Counted from the first letter of the stretch, positions 16,144-23,941 are shown. The stretch: 36,351 nt of DNA from Lysobacterales bacterium (GCA_020442665.1 JAGRJP010000008.1:1-36351); one strand, 5' to 3'. The notes: generated from the letters alone by a model not told the origin. A program made the numbers and translations.

Positions 16144-16231
16144 TGTATCTCCTCTCAAGAGGAGACTTTTTTCGAGTATCAAATGAAATCACGGAATATT
16201 GAGGAGATACTGAAATAAATTCAGTATGACG
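16144..16231 (-). repeat. Mosaic intergenic repeat unit, copy 3 (modules C and B, inverted)
   Basis: Read on the minus strand, 16231-16202 is module C (CGTCATACTGAA...TTCAGTATCTCCT, with a perfect 8-bp stem and 5-nt loop). It is followed by a linker (CGTGATTTCATTTGATACTC) shared with 14479-14508 and then module B (16164-16144), identical over 21 bases to the copies at 14079 and 14509. So the same C-linker-B unit lies on both sides of the nuclease gene in opposite orientation. Confidence 0.85.
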
Positions 16232-16251
16232 GAGTGTTTGTTATTTAAAAT

Positions 16252-16433
16252 CCCCTTAACTCTCACCGAGAAATTTTTGAAAAATTTGGAGTAAAGTTTG
16301 CAAGTGTTTGAGCATTGTTTGCAATGCGAGTTTTTGCAAACGCCAAACTTGAGAAAATAGGGAGGGAAGCCAACGGCTGAGAGTTCGGGGTGCACTTTCT
16401 TTTGGTTCGTTTTCTTTATGCAAGTAAAGAAAA
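16252..16433 (-). repeat. Hairpin element with terminal inverted repeats, copy 2 (inverted)
   Basis: 16252-16390 (139 bp) is the reverse-complement relative of 14156-14293, about 90% identical by eye, with the same CCCCTTAACTCTCACCG / CTGAGAGTTCGGGG ends and nested complementary segments. Adjacent at 16410-16433 is a perfect 9-bp stem (TTTTCTTTA / TAAAGAAAA, 6-nt loop) in the same relative place as the hairpin at 14115-14143 but with a different sequence. This pattern of conserved position with a changed, still complementary stem suggests the stem is selected for. Confidence 0.85.
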
Positions 16434-16439
16434 TGAACA

Positions 16440-16572
16440 CTATATCACCCGGGGTCAAGCCCGAGGATGACGGCTATTTTGTCTTGGTGGTCTCTACGAG
16501 AGGTTATTCTTGCTTAAAGGTGTAAGATTTCTCCATTCACTCCGTTCAGTCGAAATGACGAATGTGGAAAAC
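16440..16572 (-). repeat. Further GTCAT-type intergenic repeats before hemN
   Basis: Minus-strand modules: 16474-16443 (CCGTCATCCTCGGGCTTGAC then CCCGGGTGATAT, containing CCTCGGGCTTGACCCCGGG palindromic sequence) and 16561-16526 (CGTCATTTCGACTGAACGGA then GTGAATGGAGAAATC). Both follow the CGTCAT start and inverted-repeat centre seen at 14011 and 14561. No gene is supported here; the short open frames are repeat-derived. Confidence 0.6.
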
Positions 16573-17961
16573 CTAGATTACCTTAGAAAACCGTTGCTCA
16601 GACTGTTTGCGCAAATAAATATCAAACACCATACAAATATGACGAACCAAAATCCGACCGGCAGGGCTGACGGTAAAGCCGTTATTGTTAAACTGCAACA
16701 AATCATCTTTTTGCATGTCTTTTAAATCATCCAACTCTTTAGCGAAATAGCTTTCAAACTCTATATCAAATTTGTCTTCAATCTTTTTAAAATCAAGTTC
16801 AAACTGACAGGCAATATCCTGGATGACTTTTTTTCTTAAAAGATCGTCATCATTCAATAAATAACCTCGGTAAACCGGAAGTTTGTCATTATCCAGAATG
16901 GCGTAATATTGTTCCAGAGATTTGACATTCTGGCTGAAAGAGTGATTGACCGAGCTGATGGACGAAACACCGAGAGCGACCAAATCCAGTTCGGCATGGG
17001 TGGTGTAGCCCTGAAAATTTCTTTGCAGACTGCCGTTTTGCTGAGCAATAGCCAGCTCATCATCGGGTTTGGCGAAGTGATCCATTCCGATATAAACATA
17101 TCCGGCATGATTCAGTTTTTCTATGGTCATTTGCAGAATGGCCAGCTTTTCTTCTGCTGGTGGAAGATCTTCTTCATTAATGCGTTTTTGCGGCGAAAAC
17201 AGATGTGGCAAGTGAGCATAATTAAAAACGGACAAGCGGTCCGGTGACATTTCAATCACGGCATCGACTGTTTGTGCAAAGCTTTCCAGAGTTTGAAAGG
17301 GCAAACCATAAATCAAGTCCACACTGACAGAAAGCGCATTGACATCGCGGCAGGCTTGAATAATTTCGGCGGTCATTTCTGTTGGTTGAATGCGGTTTAC
17401 CGCCTTTTGCACCTTGGGATTGACGTCCTGAACCCCCAGGGAAAACCGGTTGAAGCCATAACCGGCCAGTTTTTGCATGCTTTCTCTGGTTACTGAACGA
17501 GGGTCTATTTCGATGGAATAATCCCTTTTTTCTGTGTTAATGATAGGAAAATACGTTTTAATCAGCTCCCACATTCTCTCAAACTGGGAATCTGTCAGAA
17601 AAGTCGGGGTGCCGCCACCAAAATGCATTTGTTCCACTACCCGGTCTTTGTCATATAGCGCTGAAACCATCGCCATTTCCTTTTCCAGATAATCCAGATA
17701 CAAATCGGCTTTATCCCTTTTCTTGGTGGCTATTTTGTTGCAGGCACAAAAAAAGCATAAGGTATCACAAAAAGGAATATGAAAATACAAACTGATGGGC
17801 TGTCCTTTGTTTGTTTCATTGCTCCGCCTCGCCTGTTCGATATAGTTTTCAGCAGTAAACTCTTCATTAAACACCACTGCTGTTGGATAGGATGTGTATC
17901 TTGGTCCGGCCTTGTCGTATTTTTTGATAAGATCTAAATTGAATTCAAGCTCTGTGTTCAT
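16573..17961 (-). CDS. hemN: Oxygen-independent coproporphyrinogen III oxidase
   Basis: Radical SAM enzyme of heme synthesis that decarboxylates coproporphyrinogen III to protoporphyrinogen IX without oxygen; cytoplasmic. It has 462 residues, the usual size. The radical SAM cluster motif is HIPFCDTLCFFCAC, with C65, C69, C72 and the extra C74 typical of HemN. The N-terminal KYDKAGPRYTSYPTA, GGGTPTFL, EIDPRSVT and DLIYGLP stretches also fit HemN rather than HemW. I chose the ATG at 17961; a TTG at 17967 adds two residues. No Shine-Dalgarno is near the start. A strong terminator hairpin ends only 20 nt upstream, which leaves almost no room for a private promoter. Presence of HemN implies growth under low oxygen at times. 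Confidence 0.96.
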   Translation of the reverse strand: MNTELEFNLDLIKKYDKAGPRYTSYPTAVVFNEEFTAENYIEQARRSNETNKGQPISLYFHIPFCDTLCFFCACNKIATKKRDKADLYLDYLEKEMAMVSALYDKDRVVEQMHFGGGTPTFLTDSQFERMWELIKTYFPIINTEKRDYSIEIDPRSVTRESMQKLAGYGFNRFSLGVQDVNPKVQKAVNRIQPTEMTAEIIQACRDVNALSVSVDLIYGLPFQTLESFAQTVDAVIEMSPDRLSVFNYAHLPHLFSPQKRINEEDLPPAEEKLAILQMTIEKLNHAGYVYIGMDHFAKPDDELAIAQQNGSLQRNFQGYTTHAELDLVALGVSSISSVNHSFSQNVKSLEQYYAILDNDKLPVYRGYLLNDDDLLRKKVIQDIACQFELDFKKIEDKFDIEFESYFAKELDDLKDMQKDDLLQFNNNGFTVSPAGRILVRHICMVFDIYLRKQSEQRFSKVI

Positions 17962-17980
17962 TTGCAAACGATATAAATAA

Positions 17981-18016
17981 AAAACTCCTTTGCTATTTTA
18001 AAAGCAAAGGAGTTTT
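17981..18016 (-). terminator. Strong terminator between the IPTL-CTERM-like gene and hemN
   Basis: Perfect 13-bp inverted repeat (AAAACTCCTTTGC at 17981-17993, GCAAAGGAGTTTT at 18004-18016) with a 10-nt loop. Read on the minus strand the stem is followed by TTTTTTATTTATA, as expected for Rho-independent termination of the gene ending at 18042. It also sits immediately before the hemN start, so it may act as an attenuator if hemN is transcribed from upstream. Confidence 0.85.
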
Positions 18017-18041
18017 AAAGTTTGTAAAAAAGAAAATAAGA

Positions 18042-18716
18042 TTAATTTAATTCTGATTTTCTTCTATGAACTTGATAATAAGCAACAAATAGGACCAGAA
18101 CACCAAACACCACTAAGTTCCAAAAACTTAAAACAGGGACAGAAACAACAGGGCGACTTCCTCCCCAACCGGGTCCCGGAGAGGTGTTTCCAGAGGGAGC
18201 TAAAAGGTAGGTTGCTGAATTGACACCAGTAGTTGCGGAACCAGAGCACTGTCCGTTCGGTCCGTTGTTTTCTGAACAATTAGAGTCTTGAGAGCCTATT
18301 TCCTGAAAAAGGTTGTTTCTCGTAAAAGCGGTTTCTATTAATGAAACTGTTGTTCCACTAGGAGCATTGATGTTCGTAGGAAGGGTTTGGTTTTCATAAA
18401 TTGAAACCAGCCACTCATCCGGCTGTCCACTCGAGTTTGTGCTCATGTTGAAGTAAGCCAGATAAGAGTTCGCAGGGGTCAGGGTTTGTTGGCCATCTGT
18501 AAAACTCCAGCTAGTAACAAGTCCCGAGAAGTCTCCATAGCTTGCATTTGCTGGTAAAGGAGAAGAAGTATCAAAAGAGCCGGTAATAAAATCAGAAGCT
18601 GAATAATCACCAAAAAACTCATTAAAATTTGGACCTGTATATGTATATGTTTCAGCTTGAGCTGAGGAAATAAAAAAGAAAATAAAAATAAAAGATTTCG
18701 CAAAAAGTTGTTTCAT
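18042..18716 (-). CDS. Exported protein with IPTL-CTERM-like C-terminal sorting region
   Basis: Unknown function. The 224-residue product has a signal peptide (MKQLFAKSFIFIFFFISSAQA, cleavage before ETYTY), an extracytoplasmic domain of about 160 residues beginning YTYTGPNFNEFFGDYSASDFITGSF, a cysteine-bearing stretch (DSNCSENNGPNGQCSG), and a C-terminal VSVPVLSFWNLVVFGVLVLF helix followed by HRRK. A Pro-x-Leu-Ser-x-Trp motif, hydrophobic helix and basic tail is the arrangement of the IPTL-CTERM sorting signal, here as VPVLSFW rather than IPTLSEW. Such tails are thought to be processed by an exosortase-type enzyme; none is in this window. Divergent from the AraC-type gene across 97 bp, with a strong terminator behind it. 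Confidence 0.75.
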   Translation of the reverse strand: MKQLFAKSFIFIFFFISSAQAETYTYTGPNFNEFFGDYSASDFITGSFDTSSPLPANASYGDFSGLVTSWSFTDGQQTLTPANSYLAYFNMSTNSSGQPDEWLVSIYENQTLPTNINAPSGTTVSLIETAFTRNNLFQEIGSQDSNCSENNGPNGQCSGSATTGVNSATYLLAPSGNTSPGPGWGGSRPVVSVPVLSFWNLVVFGVLVLFVAYYQVHRRKSELN

Positions 18717-18813
18717 AAGTTTAGTATTTTAAATAAATTAGGTTAACATACTAACACAACTTATTAAAAACAATAGTTTTTTATCGGTTATTGAGATTAA
18801 AAAAATTCATTCA

Positions 18814-19608
18814 ATGGAAAAAACACTTTTTGAAAATCAATTTGTAAAAATTGGCAACTTCAAGTTAAGCCCAAGTCATCCTCGCTTTACAAAAAAAGGG
18901 TTTGTAGAAAGACCGCTAATTGTTTTTCCCGGAAACAGTATTTGGATTCAACATAAAAACAAACAGGCTTTTGTCGCGGACTCCTCAATTATCAACCTAT
19001 ACAACCAGAATCAAGAGTATCATCGCTTTGCGATAGATAAAAATGGTGACGATTGTATTTGGGTTGAGGCAAAAGAGCCGCTGTGGGACGAATTAAGCCA
19101 ATCAACTCATAAGCCAAGATTCAAAGCGGAAAACATCAAATGCACAAAGCAAACTTTTTTAACTTTTCAAGAAATTCTTAAAAACATCCGATATCAACAA
19201 GAAAACGATATCACAGAATCATCCTTTGAACTTTTTCATAAAATCAGCGATTGCCTTTACAACGCTTTTGAATCAAAAAATCTAAACACAAGACATAGAA
19301 GTCTGGTTGAGAAAATAAAATACAACTTACACAATCATTTGCATGATAACTATTCATTGCAAGAAATTGCAAAAGATGTGTTTAGTTCACCATATCACCT
19401 TTGCAGAGTTTTTAAACAAATAACTGGATTGGGTATCAATCAGTACCGTAACCAAATTCGTTTGAACAAAATATATTCGATATTAGTAAAAGGAACTGAA
19501 GACCTCTCCGACTTGGCTTTTCAGTTTGGTTATTCCAGCCATAGTCACTTGAGTCATAATTTCAAACAGCATTTTGGGTTTTCTCCGTCAACAATAAACT
19601 CTCAATAA
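18814..19608 (+). CDS. AraC-family transcriptional regulator
   Basis: DNA-binding regulator of 264 residues. The C-terminal part, about 163-262, has the two helix-turn-helix units of the AraC/XylS family: NYSLQEIAKDVFSSPYHLCRVFK, then the second near DLSDLAFQFGYSSHSHLSHNFKQHFGFSP, the usual family signature. The N-terminal 150 residues form an unassigned ligand or dimerisation domain starting FVKIGNFKLSPSHPRF, with VFPGNSIWIQHKN like the cupin-type sensor of shorter AraC regulators. Targets are unknown; the adjacent exported proteins on either side (divergent IPTL-like gene and the downstream 180-residue gene) are the natural candidates. No clear Shine-Dalgarno. Confidence 0.9.
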   Translation: MEKTLFENQFVKIGNFKLSPSHPRFTKKGFVERPLIVFPGNSIWIQHKNKQAFVADSSIINLYNQNQEYHRFAIDKNGDDCIWVEAKEPLWDELSQSTHKPRFKAENIKCTKQTFLTFQEILKNIRYQQENDITESSFELFHKISDCLYNAFESKNLNTRHRSLVEKIKYNLHNHLHDNYSLQEIAKDVFSSPYHLCRVFKQITGLGINQYRNQIRLNKIYSILVKGTEDLSDLAFQFGYSSHSHLSHNFKQHFGFSPSTINSQ

Positions 19609-19691
19609 TAAAAACGAGCAATTTTTTGATAGTAAATACTTTCATTTAAAGGTATCTTTAAGCAAATACAAAAAACACCATAGAGATTGAG

Positions 19692-20234
19692 ATGAAAGCA
19701 TTTTTAGTATTAATAGTCTTAGCCTTTTCAGTTCATGCTGAAAAGAGTTATCAAATCAGCGCCAATGCTCCTGAGCAGACTAAACATTATGCTCCATTAT
19801 TGGGGGAATGGACAATTACCGACTCCAGCTTAGACAAAGAAGGAAACTGGCAACAAGGAAGAGGCGCTGATTGGAATTGGTATACGATACTGGATGGACA
19901 CGCCATTCAGGATGACTGGATTTCACCTTCTTTATCTGTTGAAGTTGAAGAAGGAAAAAGAGGGTTTGGCACCAATATCCGAATTTACAACCCAACAGAT
20001 AAACGATGGAATCAAATCTGGGTCTCTTCAAATAGCAGAAAGTTTGATAACTTCACGGCAACATTTATTGATGGAAAAATTGTAATGAGAGGGTTTTATG
20101 TCGGAAACGAAACCAGAGTTACCTTTTACGACATGAAAGAAAACACCTTTGATTGGAAAATGGAGTTTCAGGACAAAGACAATCCTGAAGTTTGGAAAGA
20201 AGTTTATCGCATACACGGAGACAGAAAAAAATAA
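19692..20234 (+). CDS. Small exported protein, lipocalin-like/DUF1579-like
   Basis: Function unknown. The 180-residue product has a signal peptide (MKAFLVLIVLAFSVHA) and a beta-rich domain beginning HYAPLLGEWTITDSSLDKEGNW, with ILDGHAIQDDW, FGTNIRIYNPTDKRWNQIW and FTATFIDGKIVMRG. The pattern of G-W near the start, a central Asp-Trp and alternating hydrophobics recalls DUF1579/THAP4-like calycin barrels, which bind small ligands, but I cannot assign a ligand. ATTGAG immediately precedes the ATG and may serve as a weak ribosome-binding site. It follows the AraC-type gene by 83 nt on the same strand and may be regulated by it. Confidence 0.72.
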   Translation: MKAFLVLIVLAFSVHAEKSYQISANAPEQTKHYAPLLGEWTITDSSLDKEGNWQQGRGADWNWYTILDGHAIQDDWISPSLSVEVEEGKRGFGTNIRIYNPTDKRWNQIWVSSNSRKFDNFTATFIDGKIVMRGFYVGNETRVTFYDMKENTFDWKMEFQDKDNPEVWKEVYRIHGDRKK

Positions 20235-20298
20235 CCGACCACCTCCCGTTGGCTGAATAAAGTGTTAAAATTGACACATCACAAACAACTCAACCACA

Positions 20299-23034
20299 AT
20301 GTCAGAAAAAACACTTTATTTGGTCGACGGATCTGCATATCTTTACCGTGCGCACTTTGTTCCTGCTCTTCAACGATTAAAAAACCATAAAGGTGAACCA
20401 ACCGGTATGATTTATGGTGTGATTAATATGATTAATCGCATGATAAAAGAATATGATCCGAAATACATGGCGGTTGTCTTTGATGCTCCTGGTAAAACCT
20501 TTCGGCATGATATGTATGACCAATACAAAGCCACCCGCCCGCCGATGCCAGATGATTTACGCAATCAAATTCAGCCAACCAAAGATATTATCAAAGCACT
20601 CGGTGTGCCACTACTTGAAATCAAAGGAGTCGAAGCCGATGATGTGATGGGAACACTGGGAGTGATGGCGAGCCAGGCTGGTTTTAAAACAGTGATTTCA
20701 TCGGGCGATAAGGATATGGCACAACTGGTTAATGATGATGTGATGCTAATAGACACCATGCGAAAAACGTCAATGAATATTGATGGAGTTAAAGAGAAGT
20801 TTGGTGTTCGCCCTGACCAAATTATCGACTATCTGACATTGATAGGAGATACATCGGACAACATCCCCGGCGTGAATAAAGTCGGACCGAAAACCGCCGT
20901 CAAGTGGCTTGAAGAGCACGAAACATTGGATAATATTATTGAAAATGCAAATCAGGTCAAAGGAAAAGTTGGTGAATATCTTCGTGAGGCGATACCGCAA
21001 ATTCCACTTTCCAAACAACTGGTAACAATAGATACAAGCGTTCCCCTTGATTGCAAGGTGCAAGACTTAACGATAAATGGTGAAGATGTCGAACAACTAA
21101 ATATTTTGGCACAAGAGTTTGGTATTCGTTCGTTACAAAGGGAAACACAAACTGACCTTTTTTCACAGGTTAGCACTGAACCTGAAACAGACACGGAAAC
21201 TCAATCTGAAAAAAACTACACAACGATTCGTGATGAAAAAACACTAGAACAATGGCTTGAAAAAATTCGCAATGAAAAAATAATCGCTTTTGATTTGGAA
21301 ACAACTTCTCTGGACTCCATGCAAGCCGAAATTGTTGGCATGTCATTTTCCTGCAAACCGGGGGAAGCGGCCTATACTCCAATCGCTCATGTGGAAAAAA
21401 CAGAAGAGCAATTGAAAATACTTGATAATCAACTGGAATTACAAAGCGTTCTTAATCAAGTCGAACCTTTATTAAACAACCCAGAGATAAAACTGATAGG
21501 TCAGCACTTTAAGTATGATATGAATGTTTTGTCTAATTATGGCATTGAAATTAACAATCTCAGTGATGATAGCTTAATGGAATCGTATGTTCTGGACACC
21601 AACGGCAGACACGACATGGATACATTGGCAATGCAGTATCTGCAAAAACAAACCATTAAGTATGAAGACATTTGTGGAAAAGGAGCGAAACAAATTTCAT
21701 TTGCTGAAGTGCCGGTTGATGTTGCAACCCAATATGCTGCGGAGGATTCAGATATTACGCTGCAATTGCATTTGGAGTTGAGTAAAAAATTGCAAGAACA
21801 TCAACAGCAACAGCAACTGAAAGTCTATCGTGAAATAGAAATGCCGTTAATCCAAGTTTTGGCTAAGATGGAACAAACCGGAGTGCTGGTCGATTCAAAA
21901 ACTTTAGAAAAACAATCTGAAGAACTTTCTATCAAAATCGCACAGTTAGAACAACAGGCTTATGAACTTGTTGGCCGTGAATTTAATCTTAACTCACCTA
22001 AACAATTACAGGAAATACTGTTTGAAGAACAAAATATTCCGGTCATAAAAAAAACGCCAACCGGACAACCCTCGACATCGGAAGATGTTTTACAAGAACT
22101 GGCTGAGGACTATGAGTTGCCTCGAATCATTATCGACAACCGCTCTTTTAGTAAACTCAAATCAACCTATACAGACAAACTTCCGCAGGAAATCAACTCA
22201 AGAACCGGGCGCATACACACCTCTTATCATCAAGCGGTTGCAACAACAGGAAGACTTTCCAGCACGAATCCAAACCTGCAAAATATTCCAATTCGTACCG
22301 AAGAGGGTCGAAAAATCAGACAGGCATTTGTTGCACCCGAAGGCTTTAAAATCATGGCAGCAGATTATTCGCAGATTGAGTTGAGAATTATGGCGCATTT
22401 ATCCAAAGATGAAAAGCTGTTAGACTCATTTGCCAAAGACCAAGATGTTCACAGTCGCACAGCGTCGCAGGTTTTTGGTGTGGAAATCGAAGAGGTGAGC
22501 AAAGATCAACGCCGTGCTGCTAAAGCAATCAACTTTGGTTTGATGTATGGAATGTCGGCATTCGGACTGGCAAAGCAACTGGGGGTTGAGCGTGGAGAGG
22601 CACAGGATTACATGAATCGTTATTTTGATCAATATCCGAAAGTAGCAGAGTTCATGAAAACGATTAAGGAACAAGCCAAAGAAAACGCTTATGTTGATAC
22701 TCTTTTTGGTCGTCGTTTGTACTTTCCGGAAATCAAAAATCGCAACGGACGCATACGCGCCGGAGCCGAACGCGCAGCAATCAATGCTCCGATGCAAGGA
22801 ACAGCCGCTGATATAATTAAACAAGCGATGCTCAAAGTTTTTGCAGAAATCAAAAACAACCCTGATATACGCATGATAATGCAAGTGCATGATGAACTGG
22901 TTTTTGAAGTCAGGGAAGAGAAACAAGACGAGTTAGCGGTATTGGTAAAAAATCTGATGGAAAAAGCAGTTCAATTATCTATACCGTTGAAGGTCGATAT
23001 TGGGATTGGCGATAATTGGGACGAGGCTCATTAG
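20299..23034 (+). CDS. polA: DNA polymerase I
   Basis: Polymerase for Okazaki-fragment processing and repair. At 911 residues it has all three activities. The N-terminal 5' nuclease shows VVFDAPGKTFRHDMYDQYKA, GVEADDVMG, SSGDKDMAQL and IGDTSDNIPGV. The 3'-5' proofreading domain looks intact: FDLETTSLD (Exo I), FKYDMNVLSNYGI (Exo II) and YAAEDSDITLQL (Exo III). Polymerase motifs are AADYSQIELRIMAHLS (A), RRAAKAINFGLMYGMSAFGL (B) and MIMQVHDELVFEV (C). Independent gene 64 nt after the exported protein; the upstream region has no obvious Shine-Dalgarno (CAACCACAATG). Confidence 0.98.
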   Translation: MSEKTLYLVDGSAYLYRAHFVPALQRLKNHKGEPTGMIYGVINMINRMIKEYDPKYMAVVFDAPGKTFRHDMYDQYKATRPPMPDDLRNQIQPTKDIIKALGVPLLEIKGVEADDVMGTLGVMASQAGFKTVISSGDKDMAQLVNDDVMLIDTMRKTSMNIDGVKEKFGVRPDQIIDYLTLIGDTSDNIPGVNKVGPKTAVKWLEEHETLDNIIENANQVKGKVGEYLREAIPQIPLSKQLVTIDTSVPLDCKVQDLTINGEDVEQLNILAQEFGIRSLQRETQTDLFSQVSTEPETDTETQSEKNYTTIRDEKTLEQWLEKIRNEKIIAFDLETTSLDSMQAEIVGMSFSCKPGEAAYTPIAHVEKTEEQLKILDNQLELQSVLNQVEPLLNNPEIKLIGQHFKYDMNVLSNYGIEINNLSDDSLMESYVLDTNGRHDMDTLAMQYLQKQTIKYEDICGKGAKQISFAEVPVDVATQYAAEDSDITLQLHLELSKKLQEHQQQQQLKVYREIEMPLIQVLAKMEQTGVLVDSKTLEKQSEELSIKIAQLEQQAYELVGREFNLNSPKQLQEILFEEQNIPVIKKTPTGQPSTSEDVLQELAEDYELPRIIIDNRSFSKLKSTYTDKLPQEINSRTGRIHTSYHQAVATTGRLSSTNPNLQNIPIRTEEGRKIRQAFVAPEGFKIMAADYSQIELRIMAHLSKDEKLLDSFAKDQDVHSRTASQVFGVEIEEVSKDQRRAAKAINFGLMYGMSAFGLAKQLGVERGEAQDYMNRYFDQYPKVAEFMKTIKEQAKENAYVDTLFGRRLYFPEIKNRNGRIRAGAERAAINAPMQGTAADIIKQAMLKVFAEIKNNPDIRMIMQVHDELVFEVREEKQDELAVLVKNLMEKAVQLSIPLKVDIGIGDNWDEAH

Positions 23035-23058
23035 CGGAAAACAGTTTAGTGAAAGAAA

Positions 23059-23517
23059 ATGATGAACGAAGATGTAAAAAAATCAATCAAAGAAAGCGTT
23101 TTGTGCTGGCTGGCAACCAGTAATGAAAATGGAGAACCAAATGTTTCCCCAAAAGAAATCTTTGATGCCTATGATGATAACTCTTTATTAATCGCAAATG
23201 TCGCTTCTCCAAACAGCGTTAACAACATAAATAAAAACAAACACGTATGTATCAGCTTTGTCGATATATTTAAACAAAAGGGTTACAAACTCAAAGGGGT
23301 TGCTGAAGTTGTTACACCGGAAGAAAAGAGTTTTGTTCATCTGCTCAAAGAACTAAAACATTTATCAGGCGATAACTATCCGATTAAAAGCATTATCAAA
23401 ATAGAGGTGAACTCAGTAGCTCCGATAATTGCTCCCAGTTATTGGCTTTTTCCGGAAAAAACAACGGAAAAAAGCATGATTGAGCAATCTTTAAGCACAT
23501 ATAGAGTAAAAAAATAA
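23059..23517 (+). CDS. Pyridoxamine 5'-phosphate oxidase-family (flavin split-barrel) protein
   Basis: Small protein of 152 residues with the FMN-binding split-barrel fold. The N-terminal half reads VLCWLATSNENGEPNVSPKEIF, then LLIANVASPNSVNNINKNKHVCISFVDIFKQKGYKLKGVAEVV, the common PPOx layout. Members include flavin or heme-degradation enzymes and uncharacterised reductases; nothing here fixes the reaction, and it is too short and too diverged to call PdxH. ATG ATG at 23059/23062 leaves the start uncertain by one codon. It follows polA by 24 nt and may be cotranscribed with it. Confidence 0.8.
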   Translation: MMNEDVKKSIKESVLCWLATSNENGEPNVSPKEIFDAYDDNSLLIANVASPNSVNNINKNKHVCISFVDIFKQKGYKLKGVAEVVTPEEKSFVHLLKELKHLSGDNYPIKSIIKIEVNSVAPIIAPSYWLFPEKTTEKSMIEQSLSTYRVKK

Positions 23518-23534
23518 GCGAAAGACTATAAAAA

Positions 23535-23722
23535 TCGACATTATTTTATTTAATCAGTATAATCAGTGTCGGCAAGAAAGTGAGTCTTGTATTTTTAAAC
23601 CTCCATCACGCTGTATTCATTGCAACACTTCGTCATGCAGCTTTTAAAGTTCTAGTTCCAATTTCAGCCTTTTTTAAAAGCCGGCAACGGCGTAGTTTTA
23701 TTAATACAACAGGATATTTACA
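23535..23722 (+). promoter_or_regulatory. Cold-shock gene promoter and structured 5' leader
   Basis: A near-consensus sigma-70 promoter: TCGACA (23535-23540), a 17-bp gap and TATAAT (23558-23563). Transcription from about 23570 gives a leader of roughly 150 nt, the length typical of cold-shock mRNAs. Within it are complementary segments GCTTTTAAA (23640-23648) and TTTAAAAGC (23673-23681), and a GCCG-GCAA-CGGC hairpin with a GNRA tetraloop (23680-23691). These two structures share one or two bases and so could be alternative. AGGATA at 23709-23714 is the ribosome-binding site, 8 nt before the ATG. Confidence 0.65.
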
Positions 23723-23932
23723 ATGTCAGATACAGTTAAGGGAACCGTGAAGTGGTTCAACGAGTCTAAAGGATTCGGTTTTATTCAACAAGAAAACGGA
23801 GCAGATGTTTTTGCTCACTTTAGCAAAATACAAGGATCAGGGTTTAAAACTCTGAAAGAAGGCCAAGCTGTTGAATTTACAGTTGCTAAAGGTGAAAAAG
23901 GACCTCAAGCGGAAAATATCGTTCGCTTATAA
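23723..23932 (+). CDS. CspA-family cold-shock protein
   Basis: Single-domain nucleic-acid chaperone, 69 residues, that binds single-stranded RNA and DNA through an OB fold. RNP1 is KGFGFI (16-21) and RNP2 is VFAHF (29-33); [10 protein letters not shown] and the GPQAENI ending are typical. Paralogues in other bacteria may be cold-induced or constitutive, so the name CspA itself is not assigned. The long structured leader favours cold regulation. Monocistronic, with a clear promoter and terminator. Confidence 0.96.
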   Translation: MSDTVKGTVKWFNESKGFGFIQQENGADVFAHFSKIQGSGFKTLKEGQAVEFTVAKGEKGPQAENIVRL

Positions 23933-23941
23933 ACCAAATTT

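Noticed and set aside
14011-16231. A CRISPR-like array from the three copies of the 21-bp module
   Set aside because: Copies are in both orientations, hundreds of bases apart, with no regular spacers or cas genes.
16189-16458. 89-codon minus-strand open frame in the second repeat cluster
   Set aside because: Product of the inverted copy of the 138-bp element; shares its phrases with frames from the first copy.
22426-22926. 166-codon minus-strand open frame inside polA
   Set aside because: Antisense to the highly conserved polymerase motifs; composition (Cys/His/Phe-rich) is typical of a shadow frame.
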